Below, piece by piece: positions 1 to 8,499 of a stretch of DNA of 64,000 nt. The notes below the pieces were generated by a model. The model had not been told where the DNA came from, made no database searches, and saw nothing but the letters and a program-made list of their open reading frames with translations. Source of the stretch: DATAVB01 sp040414495 (GTDB lineage: Bacteria > Actinomycetota > Actinomycetes > Mycobacteriales > QHCD01); NCBI GenBank assembly GCA_040414495.1, contig JBEDUI010000177.1, positions 1 through 64,000 on the forward strand, given 5' to 3'. Made by a program: the position numbers and the translations under genes. Position 1 is the stretch's first letter, and the number at the start of each line of letters is the position of its first letter.

Positions 1-69
1 GCGCCGATTCTCCGTCCGGGTAGGCTGCCGGTATGCGTTGACCTTTGCCCGGTCGCCGGGCACCGCCTT

Positions 70-112
70 TCTCCTTCGTGTGATCGCACCGAATCCCAGC
101 TCACGAAGGAGA
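70..112 (+). promoter_or_regulatory. RBS-sequestering hairpin ahead of the streptomycin-kinase-like gene
   Basis: TCTCCTTCGTG (70-80) and CACGAAGGAGA (102-112) are perfect 11-bp inverted repeats separated by 21 bases. The right arm contains the Shine-Dalgarno GAAGGAG (105-111), 8 bases before the ATG at 120. In RNA the stem would hide the ribosome-binding site. It could be a translational switch; a terminator of an upstream gene outside the window is less likely because no T-run follows. The pairing is seen; the function is inferred. Confidence 0.6.
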
Positions 113-119
113 TCTTGAT

Positions 120-1049
120 ATGTCGGCGTCGGTACGTATCGACGTTCCCGAAGCCCTTGCGGCATCGCACCGCAACTTCAACGGTGCGGCAGGTCGTGCC
201 TGGATTGCAGCGTTACCTGCGCTGGCACTGGACTTTCTGGACCGCTGGTCGCTGAAACCGGATGGCCCCGTCAAACACGGCATGATCGCACTCGTACTGC
301 CAGTAATCCGTGCCGATCACACACCGGCCGCGCTCAAATTGCAGCCAGTCGACGAGGAGAGCATTGGCGAGCCGACCGCGCTGCGTATCTGGGCCGGCCA
401 CGGCGTGGTGCGTCTGCTCGAACACGACCCGACCACCGGCACCATGCTGCTGGAACGGCTGGATGCCACCCGACCACTGTCCCGCGTACCCGACGAAATC
501 GCGGCCGTTCAGATCCTCGCCGAGCTGCTTGCCCGCCTGGTCGCTCTGCCTGCTCCAGCGCGAATGCGTCGTCTGGCTGACATTGCCGCCGCCATGCTTG
601 TCCAGACCCCAGATGCCGTACCGGCCCTGTGCGATCGATCCGACCAACAACTCGTACGCACCTGCGCCTCCGCGGTGGCCGAGCTGATCTGCGAACCCGG
701 CGACCGACTGCTGCACTGGGACCTGCACTACGACAACATTCTCGCCGGGCAACGGGAACCCTGGCTGGCCATCGACCCCAAACCGCTGGCCGGCGATCCA
801 GGATTCGACCTTTTACCGGCGCTCGGCAACAGGTGGGAGGACGTTGTGGCGACCGGCGATATCCCGCGTGCGGTACTGCGCCGATTCGACGTACTCACCG
901 AAGTCCTGGGCCTGAATCGGCAGCGGGCGGCCGGATGGACGCTCGGTCGAATACTGCAGAACGCGCTCTGGGATATCGAGGGCGGCAAAACTGCGCTAGC
1001 ACGAAATCAGGTCGCCATCGCCGAGGCCCTCATGACCCGCCGCAGCTAA
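120..1049 (+). CDS. Aminoglycoside 6-phosphotransferase (streptomycin kinase)-like protein
   Basis: The 309-residue protein has the APH(6)/streptomycin 6-kinase layout: an N-terminal lobe with a lysine in ALKLQ, then the catalytic loop HWDLHYDN at about residue 199 and IDPKP at about 217 (the Mg-binding Asp). The family transfers phosphate from ATP to streptomycin or other small molecules. Many actinomycete members are not proven resistance enzymes, so the substrate is unknown. The start has a strong GAAGGAG site that is locked in a hairpin. The gene stands alone and is followed by its own terminator. Confidence 0.82.
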   Translation: MSASVRIDVPEALAASHRNFNGAAGRAWIAALPALALDFLDRWSLKPDGPVKHGMIALVLPVIRADHTPAALKLQPVDEESIGEPTALRIWAGHGVVRLLEHDPTTGTMLLERLDATRPLSRVPDEIAAVQILAELLARLVALPAPARMRRLADIAAAMLVQTPDAVPALCDRSDQQLVRTCASAVAELICEPGDRLLHWDLHYDNILAGQREPWLAIDPKPLAGDPGFDLLPALGNRWEDVVATGDIPRAVLRRFDVLTEVLGLNRQRAAGWTLGRILQNALWDIEGGKTALARNQVAIAEALMTRRS

Positions 1050-1063
1050 CGCCGACCCAATCC

Positions 1064-1102
1064 CCAGCCGGGCCCCGCGCTGGTGGTCTTGGGCCCGGCT
1101 GG
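1064..1102 (+). terminator. Rho-independent-like hairpin after the kinase gene
   Basis: CCAGCCGGGCCC (1064-1075) and GGGCCCGGCTGG (1091-1102) form a perfect 12-bp stem with a 15-base loop, 15 bases after the kinase stop codon. No clear T-tract follows, as is common in actinomycete terminators. Confidence 0.7.
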
Positions 1103-1516
1103 AGCGGCTTGAGGTGACAGCGCGGTTTAGCCGTTACTGCGCCATTGCCCGTGATGGTTCGACTCCAACACGACGCCGCCGACCTCGCCCTCGCGTAGCG
1201 TGAACGTCGCATGCAGCCCGTCATCCACCTGCTCGGGCGTTACGCCGCCTTGCTGGCGTCGCGTCGGCCAGTTGTGTGCAGCGTCAAGTGCATTCCTCCT
1301 CCTCGCGCGGAAGACTGCCCCGTACCCTCGCTTTCTAGTCAACTCATGATGTCTGCGTATATGCATCCCAGGCGGGGGACGCGCACACAATCTCGCAAGA
1401 GTCATTGGCTCACCCGCGCGCGACGCCAATTCGGTATCACCCCGATGGGGTGACCCGGGACGATCGACGTGGCTGTGTGGTGATTGTGGGACCTCGTGCA
1501 CCGAGAGAGCATCGTC
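1103..1516. other. Intergenic stretch with a possible short minus-strand ORF
   Basis: No convincing gene is visible. A minus-strand reading frame ending at 1127 gives a coherent C-terminus (…VDDGLHATFTLREGEVGG…) and could begin at a TTG near 1345 (about 72 residues), but it has no good start or ribosome site and I do not recognise it. A GGTATCACCCCGATGGGGTGACC segment near 1432-1454 contains a small inverted repeat (CACCCC/GGGGTG) upstream of the YihY gene. Confidence 0.3.
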
Positions 1517-2368
1517 ATGCCCGACATGCGACACGAATCAGACGTGAAGTCTTCGTCCAAGCTGCCGGCGAAAGCAGCTGCGGTGGGCGAGCGTTTCTCG
1601 CGGTCAGCTGCAGGGCATACGTGGCGCCGGCTCAACTCCATGGATTTCATCAACCGGGCCATGCTCTTTGCCGCAGTCCTATTCCTCTGCTTGGTGCCGT
1701 TCGTCATCGTCATCGAAGCCCTCGCCGGCCGCAGCGCTGCGGAACGGACCATCCGGCACTTCGGCCTCACCCCGCAGGCCGCGCATGACGTCAGCACCGT
1801 CCTCACCTCCCCGAGCAACACCTCCAACGCGGTGACCGGGGTGGGCTACGTCTTCGTCGCGCTGAGCGGAATCGCCGCAGCCACGGCGATCCAGGAGTTG
1901 TACGAGAGAGCGTTCGGCGTCGAGAGCCGTGGCCTGAAGGACACTCCGCGTCGCATCGTTTGGTTGGCCGTCGCCCTCGGTTTCGCCGCGTTAGGGTCGT
2001 GGGCCGGGCCGAGGCTGCACGCCGCGGGCGGCCCGGTGCTCTTCGGGTTCGTCGCATTGATTGCGCTCGTCGGCTTTTGGTGGCTCACCATGTGGCTGCT
2101 GCTCTCGGGGCGGATCTCCTGGCGGGAACTCTTCCCCTCGGCACTCGCCACCGCCGTCTGCTGGGCCGGTATGAGCATCGTCTTCAAATTCACCATGTCC
2201 GACACGATCGTCACGAACTACAAGAAATACGGCGCCGTTGGCGTGGTGCTCTCGCTCATGTCATTGCTGATCGCCGTCGGAGTGGTGATCATTCTCGGGG
2301 CGATATTCGGCGTCGTCTGGCGGGAGCGGCGACGCCTCGCCACCGACGACGAGTCCACCACTCCCTGA
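1517..2368 (+). CDS. YihY/BrkB-family inner-membrane protein
   Basis: The 283-residue protein has about six hydrophobic helices (roughly residues 45-65, 115-130, 148-165, 175-205, 215-235, 255-280), preceded by a charged cytoplasmic N-terminus and followed by a short charged tail. The pattern and the NYKKYG…GVVLSLMSLLI segment are typical of the YihY/virulence-factor BrkB family, once wrongly called RNase BN. Its biochemical role is unknown. An in-frame start at 1484 exists, but the ATG at 1517 (MPDMRHES) is better placed. The next gene, a YccF protein, converges on it with no hairpin between. Confidence 0.85.
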   Translation: MPDMRHESDVKSSSKLPAKAAAVGERFSRSAAGHTWRRLNSMDFINRAMLFAAVLFLCLVPFVIVIEALAGRSAAERTIRHFGLTPQAAHDVSTVLTSPSNTSNAVTGVGYVFVALSGIAAATAIQELYERAFGVESRGLKDTPRRIVWLAVALGFAALGSWAGPRLHAAGGPVLFGFVALIALVGFWWLTMWLLLSGRISWRELFPSALATAVCWAGMSIVFKFTMSDTIVTNYKKYGAVGVVLSLMSLLIAVGVVIILGAIFGVVWRERRRLATDDESTTP

Positions 2369-2404
2369 CGCCAATATCAGCGCGAGCGCGGTTCGGCCCT
2401 TGGG

Positions 2405-2815
2405 TCATGCTGCTTGGGCAGTCGGCTGCGACAGGGAGTCGGCCTCCGTGCGGGAAACGATCACCCGGCCAAACGGAGCGAGCGCGAGTCCGGCGAACTT
2501 GAACGACTGGATCCCGAACGGGATACCGATAATCGTGATGCACAGCAGCACGCCGCCCAGGAAATAGCCGATCGCGAGGACCAGACCGGGCAGGATCCAG
2601 AGAATGTTGCCCAGCAGCGTGGCGGCCGGTGTGCTCGTACTCTTCACAGCCTCGCGGCCAAAAGGCCATAGCGAGAATCCGGCGAATTTGAAGCACTGCA
2701 CGGCAAACGGGATCGTGATGATCGGAAGACAAAGCAGAACCCCGAGGACCAGCCACACGATCGCCGTGTGCCAGCCCACCAGAATTAGCCAGAGAATGTT
2801 GCCAACGGTCTTCAT
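2405..2815 (-). CDS. YccF-domain membrane protein
   Basis: The 136-residue protein is two similar halves, each a hydrophobic helix pair followed by FKFAG(F/L)xLxPFGR; such internal duplication is the mark of the YccF family. Function is unknown. The start at 2815 follows a GAAGGAAA ribosome site; the longer reading frame to 2938 has no such site. It is convergent with the YihY gene and reads away from the tRNA fragment downstream of its promoter. Confidence 0.85.
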   Translation of the reverse strand: MKTVGNILWLILVGWHTAIVWLVLGVLLCLPIITIPFAVQCFKFAGFSLWPFGREAVKSTSTPAATLLGNILWILPGLVLAIGYFLGGVLLCITIIGIPFGIQSFKFAGLALAPFGRVIVSRTEADSLSQPTAQAA

Positions 2816-3503
2816 GACGATTTCCTTCGCTCGCGGCCGGTCAGCTGGCGCCCGGCTCGCGGAGCCATCCTTGCGGCCCGTTGTGCACCCAATGCTGGTC
2901 CAGCCAATGCCCGCCGTGGGAGGGGCGAAGGTCCCCATTCAGGTAGTCCTTTGAAGACTTATGGCATCGTGCTGTTTCTCGCGCGGCGGCCAACAGAAAT
3001 TCCGCATTCGGCGGTCGCGAACGCGATAGCGGCAGCTACGACGATTGCGTGCACTGTCGTGACGTTGTCGTGCAGACTCCACCGCGGCTGTCGATGGATG
3101 GGGCGCAACGTCGAAGAATGAGCCGATAATTGTGTCAGTATTTGCAAATATCGTGAAGTTACGCATCGCGCCAGGTCGTGGGCGTGGCGGGAAATGTTGG
3201 TTCGTCCCACCAGGGCGCCCCCGGTCTGAGGTCAGCGCCGTGGCTAACAAGCTCACCGATTTGGCCGGGACTACAGAAGAACATGAAGTCTTCGATGAAG
3301 CCGTAGAGGAAGCGCACACCGCCGAGGCGGCACCACGGTCATAGCCGACGCCGTGGCAGCCTTTTAATGCGCGGTTCCGGGTTCGAGCCCCGGGCGGCCC
3401 ACTTCCCCGATCACGGCCAGGCATCCCGTCTGACCCCATCAGATGGCACTGTTTTGCGGCTGTCCTTATTGACTATAACGGCCGGCCGAATTAGATTACG
3501 CGG
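2816..3503. other. Gene-poor stretch holding a tRNA fragment
   Basis: This 690-base gap has no gene I can support. It holds a 12-bp palindrome TATTTGCAAATA at 3139-3150 and the tRNA-Lys 3' half at 3361-3401. A plus-strand ORF (3132-3344, 70 residues) has an acidic C-terminus but an Arg/Gly-rich N-terminus and no ribosome site; it is doubtful. Confidence 0.5.
3361..3401 (+). pseudogene. 3' half of tRNA-Lys (UUU), probable attachment-site remnant
   Basis: The bases match a tRNA-Lys from the anticodon loop to the discriminator: loop C-T-TTT-A-A (3361-3367), T-stem CCGGG with TTCGAGC loop and CCCGG (3377-3393), acceptor strand GCGGCCC (3394-3400) and A (3401). CCA is not encoded. Upstream sequence does not pair as an anticodon 5' arm beyond two bases, and no D-arm or GGGCCGC 5' strand is present, so the gene is not functional. 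A truncated tRNA 3' end is what integration of a genomic island leaves as attL or attR. Confidence 0.75.
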
Positions 3504-5123
3504 ATGATTCGAAGACTGGTTCCGATCCTGCTCGCACTGGGTCTGATCGCAGGTGTCGAGTCCGCGGCAAGCGCGTCGAGCCCACCAGCAGTGCGTCCCG
3601 CCTATTCAGGGATGCTCGCCGATTACGCGTCGCCCGTTCGGGAGTCGACGCCGCGCGCCGACGGCCAACTGCACATCGACACACCAGCGACGATCACCAA
3701 GCTCAAAGCACTGCATGTGACCGACTATTTCTATCTGGTCTGGCAGCAGGCGAGCGACTGGGACGACCTGTCGGCGCAATTCCTGCCCGCCGCAGAAAGG
3801 GCCGGCATAAAGGTCTGGGTTTATCTGGTGCCGCCCAGTGAGGGCCCGTCACAGCCGTTCGGATCGGACTACCTGCGCTGGGTCACGGAAATCGCCAACC
3901 TGTCGACGAAATTTCCCAACCTGCGCGGCTGGGCGATGGACGACTTCGCTCGTAGGACGAATCTAGATACGTTCACGCCCGCGTTTTTCCAGCACGCCGA
4001 GAAGATCGTCGACGCGACAAATTCGACGCTACGATTCCTGCCAGTCGCCTACTACACCGACATTACGCCGGAATTTCTCGCGACGTACCAGCCGTATTTC
4101 GACGGCGTGATCTTTCCGTACTCAGATTTCACCGCCGACTACGCGCACGTCGACCAGCAGATCGACCATGTCACCGTCTTGATCGCGCCGTACCACAAGA
4201 AGGCCTATCTGATGGTCTACGGGTCACCGCATTCGGCGACGATCGACCCGATGCAGGCTGACTACTACACCGCTGTGCTCGATCGCGCGATCGAGGCAAC
4301 CCGCGCCGGCAAATTGGCTGGGGCGGTTATGTACCAGACGCCCAAGGCATTCGGGACCGAGACCTGCACGACCGATCCGGATAACCAGCATCTCGACCTC
4401 GTGGCCGACTGGGGTAGCCCCACCGCGTCCGGCGATTTCGCCAACGGGAGCCAGCGGATCACGGTCGATCCGACCGCGTCCCAGCACCAAATCACGTTCT
4501 GGGAAAGGGATTCGTACTATCACCGCGATACGTCGCTGGGCTATCACATCAAACAGGTGCTGGTCAACGGCACGCCGGCCTGGCAGGCCGACGCTGCTTC
4601 CGATGCCCAGGAATGGCAGCAGATCACGATCGATCTGACCCCGTACTTGCCACCGGGCGCCACGACCGCGTCGTTGACATTCCAGCTGTATGAAAAGAAC
4701 GGCGTGTCGAACTTCGGGCTGCAATATCTGGTCACCGACGTAACAGGGATCGGCGTGACGGTCGCCGACCCACATTTCTCCGGCTCCGGCTGGACGACCG
4801 CAACCTCGGCGAACCAGGCGATGCACGCGCTGCCGACGTATTACGTCTGCGACCCGGATCGGCAGCAGCACGCGTTCACTGCTATCGCGGATGTCTACGG
4901 TCCGTACGAGCTTTCCGCGCGGGCCGCTGCCGCGCCGACCTCGGCTCGGCCAGCGCTGGTGACGCTGGCGAACCAGATCGTGTCGCGATTCCGCGCGGGC
5001 GACAACGCGAGTGCGGCGAAATCGGCCGATCAGCTCGCCCGAGTTTGCCTGGCACTCAGGCAGAACGTGCTGGCCGAGCAGGCGCAGCTCGTCGCGGCCG
5101 ACCTCAGAATCGCACCTGCGTAA
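3504..5123 (+). CDS. Secreted TIM-barrel (glycoside-hydrolase-like) protein
   Basis: The 539-residue protein starts with a signal peptide (MIRRLVPILLALGLIAG…ASA). Residues about 35-290 look like a TIM-barrel: alternating strands such as DYFYLVW, KVWVYLVPP, LRGWAMDDF and GVIFPYSDF, with the Asp pair in MDDF at the position where barrels keep catalytic acids. Residues 300-430 resemble a beta-sandwich (WERDSYYHRDTSLGYHIKQVLVNG…), and the last 80 residues are helical. It is probably exported to act on a polysaccharide, but no CAZy family could be assigned. Its end faces the AAA pseudogene. Confidence 0.65.
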   Translation: MIRRLVPILLALGLIAGVESAASASSPPAVRPAYSGMLADYASPVRESTPRADGQLHIDTPATITKLKALHVTDYFYLVWQQASDWDDLSAQFLPAAERAGIKVWVYLVPPSEGPSQPFGSDYLRWVTEIANLSTKFPNLRGWAMDDFARRTNLDTFTPAFFQHAEKIVDATNSTLRFLPVAYYTDITPEFLATYQPYFDGVIFPYSDFTADYAHVDQQIDHVTVLIAPYHKKAYLMVYGSPHSATIDPMQADYYTAVLDRAIEATRAGKLAGAVMYQTPKAFGTETCTTDPDNQHLDLVADWGSPTASGDFANGSQRITVDPTASQHQITFWERDSYYHRDTSLGYHIKQVLVNGTPAWQADAASDAQEWQQITIDLTPYLPPGATTASLTFQLYEKNGVSNFGLQYLVTDVTGIGVTVADPHFSGSGWTTATSANQAMHALPTYYVCDPDRQQHAFTAIADVYGPYELSARAAAAPTSARPALVTLANQIVSRFRAGDNASAAKSADQLARVCLALRQNVLAEQAQLVAADLRIAPA

Positions 5124-5248
5124 TCAGGAGGAAACCTCTTCAAGTCTCAGCGCGATCTTGGCACTGCATAGACGGCCTGCGCTCTCATGCCTGATTCTGC
5201 GCAATCGCCATCTCGTCATTATTGCGCGGACATCATGCGATGATTTCA

Positions 5249-6098
5249 TCAAAGACCATTCGCGCAGATGGGGCCTCGCATGACCCGTCCCGGCCGCGCC
5301 GCCAGTGCCGATTCGAGCAAATCAGCCCGGTTAGTGGTCAGTACGAACAACAGATCGGCGTCGGACGCCGCGCCGTCCATGGCGTCGAGCAGATCGAAGA
5401 GCACGGGGCTGGTACCGGACCCGAACGAGCGATCCTCGGCGACGAGATCGACATCTTCGAGCACGATGACCGCTGGGGCGAGTTCGCGTGCCATCTGCGC
5501 GACCGACCCGATCGCGTGCAGCGAGCGTCCGGTGAGCATCAGCCGGGTATAGCCGGGCATGTGCGCTATCAGGTAGCGCATGGTGTGGGTCTTGCCGGTG
5601 CCCGGTGGCCCGTAAAGCAATAGCCCGCGTTTGAGATGCTGCCCGGCGGCCAGCAGCGCGGCACGGTGCGCGGCGACGCCCAGCGCGTGCCGTTCAACGC
5701 GCCCGAGCACCGCCTCAGGCAAGATCACATCGTCGCGTCCGGTGTCCGGTGTGGACAGGAAACGCAACTGGACACCATCCGTGCTCACCACGTCGAGCAG
5801 GTGGCCGCGGTACAGCCCGCCATAACGTGGTGGCAACGCGATGCCGTGCAGACAACGCTGCGCTCCTTGCCCGCGATCCACGCGTTCAACGCGGTCTGCA
5901 GGTTGACGCGCTCGAATGCCGACCATTCCCGGGTAACGACCGATTCACGGATGCGGTCTGGCCCGAGGAACCCGGCGACCAAACCCGCCACCTCGTTGTG
6001 CCCGCCACGCGCGTCGTCGTGCACCCACTTCAAAAGGACAGATACGCCGTGGCGAACTCGCTTGCCTGCTCCACGCTGGCATCATCCGCGCCGCTCAT
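5249..6098 (-). pseudogene. Decayed AAA+ ATPase gene (two frameshifts, truncated C-terminus)
   Basis: Reading from an ATG at 6098, the frame gives MSGADDASVEQASEFATAYLSF then a stop; a shift near 6035 continues as LKWVHDDARGGHNEVAG…, and a second shift near 5865 continues as RCLHGIALPPRYGGLYRGHLL…. The last part carries Walker A GPPGTGKT, Walker B VIVLEDVD, sensor TTNRAD and ARPGRV, as in AAA proteins of the FtsH/BCS1-like group. The protein then breaks off after ARPGRV into unrelated residues, so the helical lid is lost. All three lesions point to an inactive gene, next to the tRNA fragment region. Confidence 0.8.
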
Positions 6099-6454
6099 CG
6101 TTAGACAATAGCCAGCCGAGGACCCGAAACGGGGCCCTTTCCCATTAGCGACTCGCTCCTCCGACTCATGACCTGATCCTTGCCGTCGCCGCCGGATTCT
6201 CGTACGAGAATCTTCGCTGCGCGAATCATGGACTGTGACGTCCGGATGCGAGGTGGGTTTTCCGTCCGAATTTCGACCGGGCGCCTGAAACTCACAGCTA
6301 ATACCTAGGTTACGTACAGGATTTTCTCATGTAGCTGCAGTTTGCTGTCCCCGCCACATGCCATTGGGGGGACCCATTTGGGGGGTCATGGACAGCCGAA
6401 GCGTCATGCGACTAAAGGACATCACGTCCGGCCGCACACTCACTGGTGTGTGCT
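6099..6454. promoter_or_regulatory. Promoter region of the response-regulator/exporter operon
   Basis: The gap has no gene. Near 6362-6396 two similar blocks, TTGGGGGGACCCA and TTTGGGGGGTCAT, lie head to tail, flanked by CCAT and ATGG, so GACCC/GGGTC also form an inverted repeat. This is a plausible operator about 60-90 bases before the regulator start. No clear -35/-10 pair was found. Confidence 0.35.
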
Positions 6455-7216
6455 GTGAGTGAATCCGTCGATCGAGATCCCTTGCATTGTCAGCAGCGGG
6501 TGCTGATCGTCGAACAGGACAGGCACATCGCGGAACTGGCAGTGACGGCTCTGCGGTTCGGTTTCGATACGTGCCTCGCGTCCAGCAGCACTGCCACGTT
6601 GCGGATCGCGGAGGAATTTCGGCCGCATCTGGTGTTCCTGGATACGGCCCTTCCCGATATCGACGGGTTTGAAGTCTGCCGGCGGATTCAGCGGCACGAC
6701 GGACAGATTCGGACCGTGTTTCTGTCCGATCGAACCGAGAGCGAGGACGGTCTCGTTGCGTTGGGCGCCGGCGGCGATGACTGCATCGCCAAGCCGTTCG
6801 GTCTCGATGACTTGGTCGCTCGCGCCCGGACGGTATTGCGGCACCGTATGTCCGGGGAATCGTCTGATGGGCCCACGTTGGCTGCCGGCGAAGGTCCGAT
6901 TCTCCGGTTCGCGGATCTTGAAATGGACCAGGATCGGCGAGAGGTACGCCGAGCCGACACCATCATTGACCTGTCACCGACCGAATTCGCGGTCTTGCGG
7001 CTGCTGTTGGAAAACAGCGGCCGGGTGTTGTCCAGGCCGCAGATCTTGGCCCATGTCTGGACGTACGACTTTCATGGCGACACCTCGATTGTACTGAGCT
7101 ACATCTCCTACCTCCGTAAAAAGATCGATTGTTTCGATCCACCTTTGATCCAGACGCTACGGGGCATCGGTTACGGCCTGCGTTTCGGCCCGGCAGCTAC
7201 TCCGGAAGGAACCTGA
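6455..7216 (+). CDS. OmpR-type response regulator (orphan)
   Basis: About 253 residues: receiver domain (residues ~15-130) with phospho-acceptor Asp in LVFLDTALP and Lys in IAKPF, then a winged-helix Trans_reg_C domain (~155-245) with LSPTEFAVLRLLLEN, RPQILAHVW and YISYLRKKI…IRGIGY-like ending. The GTG at 6455 is chosen; a GTG at 6446 is also possible. No histidine kinase is adjacent. Its stop overlaps the ATG of the first adaptor (TGATG), so it is translationally coupled to the exporter and probably controls it. Confidence 0.88.
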   Translation: MSESVDRDPLHCQQRVLIVEQDRHIAELAVTALRFGFDTCLASSSTATLRIAEEFRPHLVFLDTALPDIDGFEVCRRIQRHDGQIRTVFLSDRTESEDGLVALGAGGDDCIAKPFGLDDLVARARTVLRHRMSGESSDGPTLAAGEGPILRFADLEMDQDRREVRRADTIIDLSPTEFAVLRLLLENSGRVLSRPQILAHVWTYDFHGDTSIVLSYISYLRKKIDCFDPPLIQTLRGIGYGLRFGPAATPEGT

Positions 7217-8499
7217 TGACAGCAACGCTGCGGCAGCTGAGGGCGCACCCTTGGTTGGCTGCTGTGGTCACCGTATTGGTGGTTGCCGGCGCGAGTGCCG
7301 GTGGCTACTTCGGCTTTCGTGGCAGCAGTGCCGGGGCAGCCGCACCGACGACCACCACGACGACCCAGACAGTCGGTACGGGGACGCTGAAACAGAGCGT
7401 GTCGGCGTCGGGAACGCTTGCTCCCGCGGACGAAGAGAATCTCAATTTCTCCGTTTCCGGTCAGGTGACCGGCGTAGCCGTCAAGGAAGGTCAAACCGTC
7501 CGGAAAGGACAGACGCTCGCCACCCTGAATTCCGCTTCGCTGTCGGCCGCCGTAGCACAGGCCAATGCGGCAGTGACCGCCGATCAGGCCAAAGTGTCCG
7601 ATGATGCGACCAATGGCGCCAGCGCTACCCAGGTCGCGGCGGACAACGCCGCACTTGCCGCCGCACAGCATCAATTGACCGTGGCCAAAGCGCAATTGGA
7701 GGAGGCGACGATGACCTCGCCGATCGATGGCGTGGTGGCGACGGTGAACGTCACGGTTGGCCAGTCGGTGTCGGGGAGCAGCTCGTCGAATTCCGGTTCT
7801 GGCGGCGGTTCTGGTTCTGGCGGCGGTTCTGGTTCGGGCGGCGGTTCGGGTTCCGGTTCGGACAGTAGTGGAAGCAGCGGTTCGTCGAGCCCGCAGATTC
7901 TGGTGATCAGCACGAATTCGTGGGTGGTGAACGCCACCGTCGATGACACGTCGGTCGGATTGATCAAAACCGGCGATCAGGCGCAGCTGACGGTTTCCGG
8001 CTCGACTGACATGGTGTACGGCACGATCGCCTCGATTGGATTGATCTCCTCGTCGTCGACCGGAACCGCCAGCTATCCGGTGACGATCGATGTCACCGGT
8101 TCGCCCAGTGGCATGCATGACGGAGCGAACGTGACGGCCAGCTTGATCTACAAACAGGTCAGTAACGTACTTGTAATTCCGACCTTGGCGCTGCATCGCA
8201 ATTCCACTGGCGGGCAGTACGTCGAGAAGATCGTGAATGGCAAGTCGGTGCAGACGACCGTGCAGGTCGGATTGTCCTCCGGTGGCCAGACCCAAATCGT
8301 CAGCGGCCTGTCGACCGGTGACAAGATCACCGTGCCACAGTTGCGGGCCGGGCGAGGCTCGGGAGCCGGCGGTTCGAACGACTCCGGGGGCACGAAATTC
8401 CCCGGTGGTGGCCAATTCCCTCGTGGTGGCCAATTCCCCGGTGGCGGCGAATTCGGTGACCGCGGCGGTTTCGCCAGGCCTGGTGGTCTCGGTGGCTAG
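7216..8499 (+). CDS. HlyD/MacA-type membrane-fusion adaptor with Gly-Ser linker
   Basis: The 427-residue protein has an N-terminal anchor helix (residues ~10-32), a lipoyl-like half motif (SVSASGTLAPADEENLNFSVSGQV…VKEGQTVRKGQTLA), a short coiled hairpin, the second half (ATMTSPIDGVVATVNVTVGQSV), then a 40-residue Gly/Ser linker encoded by imperfect GGCGGTTCTGGTTC repeats (about 7795-7870), a beta-barrel and membrane-proximal domain, and a Gly/Phe/Pro/Arg tail (GGQFPRGGQFPGGGEFGDR). It links the inner-membrane exporter to the outside. In a Gram-positive it may guide substrate through the wall. Confidence 0.85.
   Translation: MTATLRQLRAHPWLAAVVTVLVVAGASAGGYFGFRGSSAGAAAPTTTTTTQTVGTGTLKQSVSASGTLAPADEENLNFSVSGQVTGVAVKEGQTVRKGQTLATLNSASLSAAVAQANAAVTADQAKVSDDATNGASATQVAADNAALAAAQHQLTVAKAQLEEATMTSPIDGVVATVNVTVGQSVSGSSSSNSGSGGGSGSGGGSGSGGGSGSGSDSSGSSGSSSPQILVISTNSWVVNATVDDTSVGLIKTGDQAQLTVSGSTDMVYGTIASIGLISSSSTGTASYPVTIDVTGSPSGMHDGANVTASLIYKQVSNVLVIPTLALHRNSTGGQYVEKIVNGKSVQTTVQVGLSSGGQTQIVSGLSTGDKITVPQLRAGRGSGAGGSNDSGGTKFPGGGQFPRGGQFPGGGEFGDRGGFARPGGLGG

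Noticed and set aside
120..1049. Calling this gene a proven streptomycin-resistance gene
   Set aside because: Motifs fit the family but many actinomycete relatives have other roles; sequence alone does not show resistance.
3132..3344. Plus-strand 70-residue ORF
   Set aside because: No ribosome site, Arg/Gly-rich start and no recognised domain; too weak to list as a gene.
2939..3439. Minus-strand 166-residue ORF containing PPGARTRNRALKG
   Set aside because: This is translation of the tRNA T-arm complement, a well-known false protein; no start signal.
7171..8433. Minus-strand 420-residue ORF
   Set aside because: Antisense to the first adaptor; low-complexity from the Gly/Ser linker.
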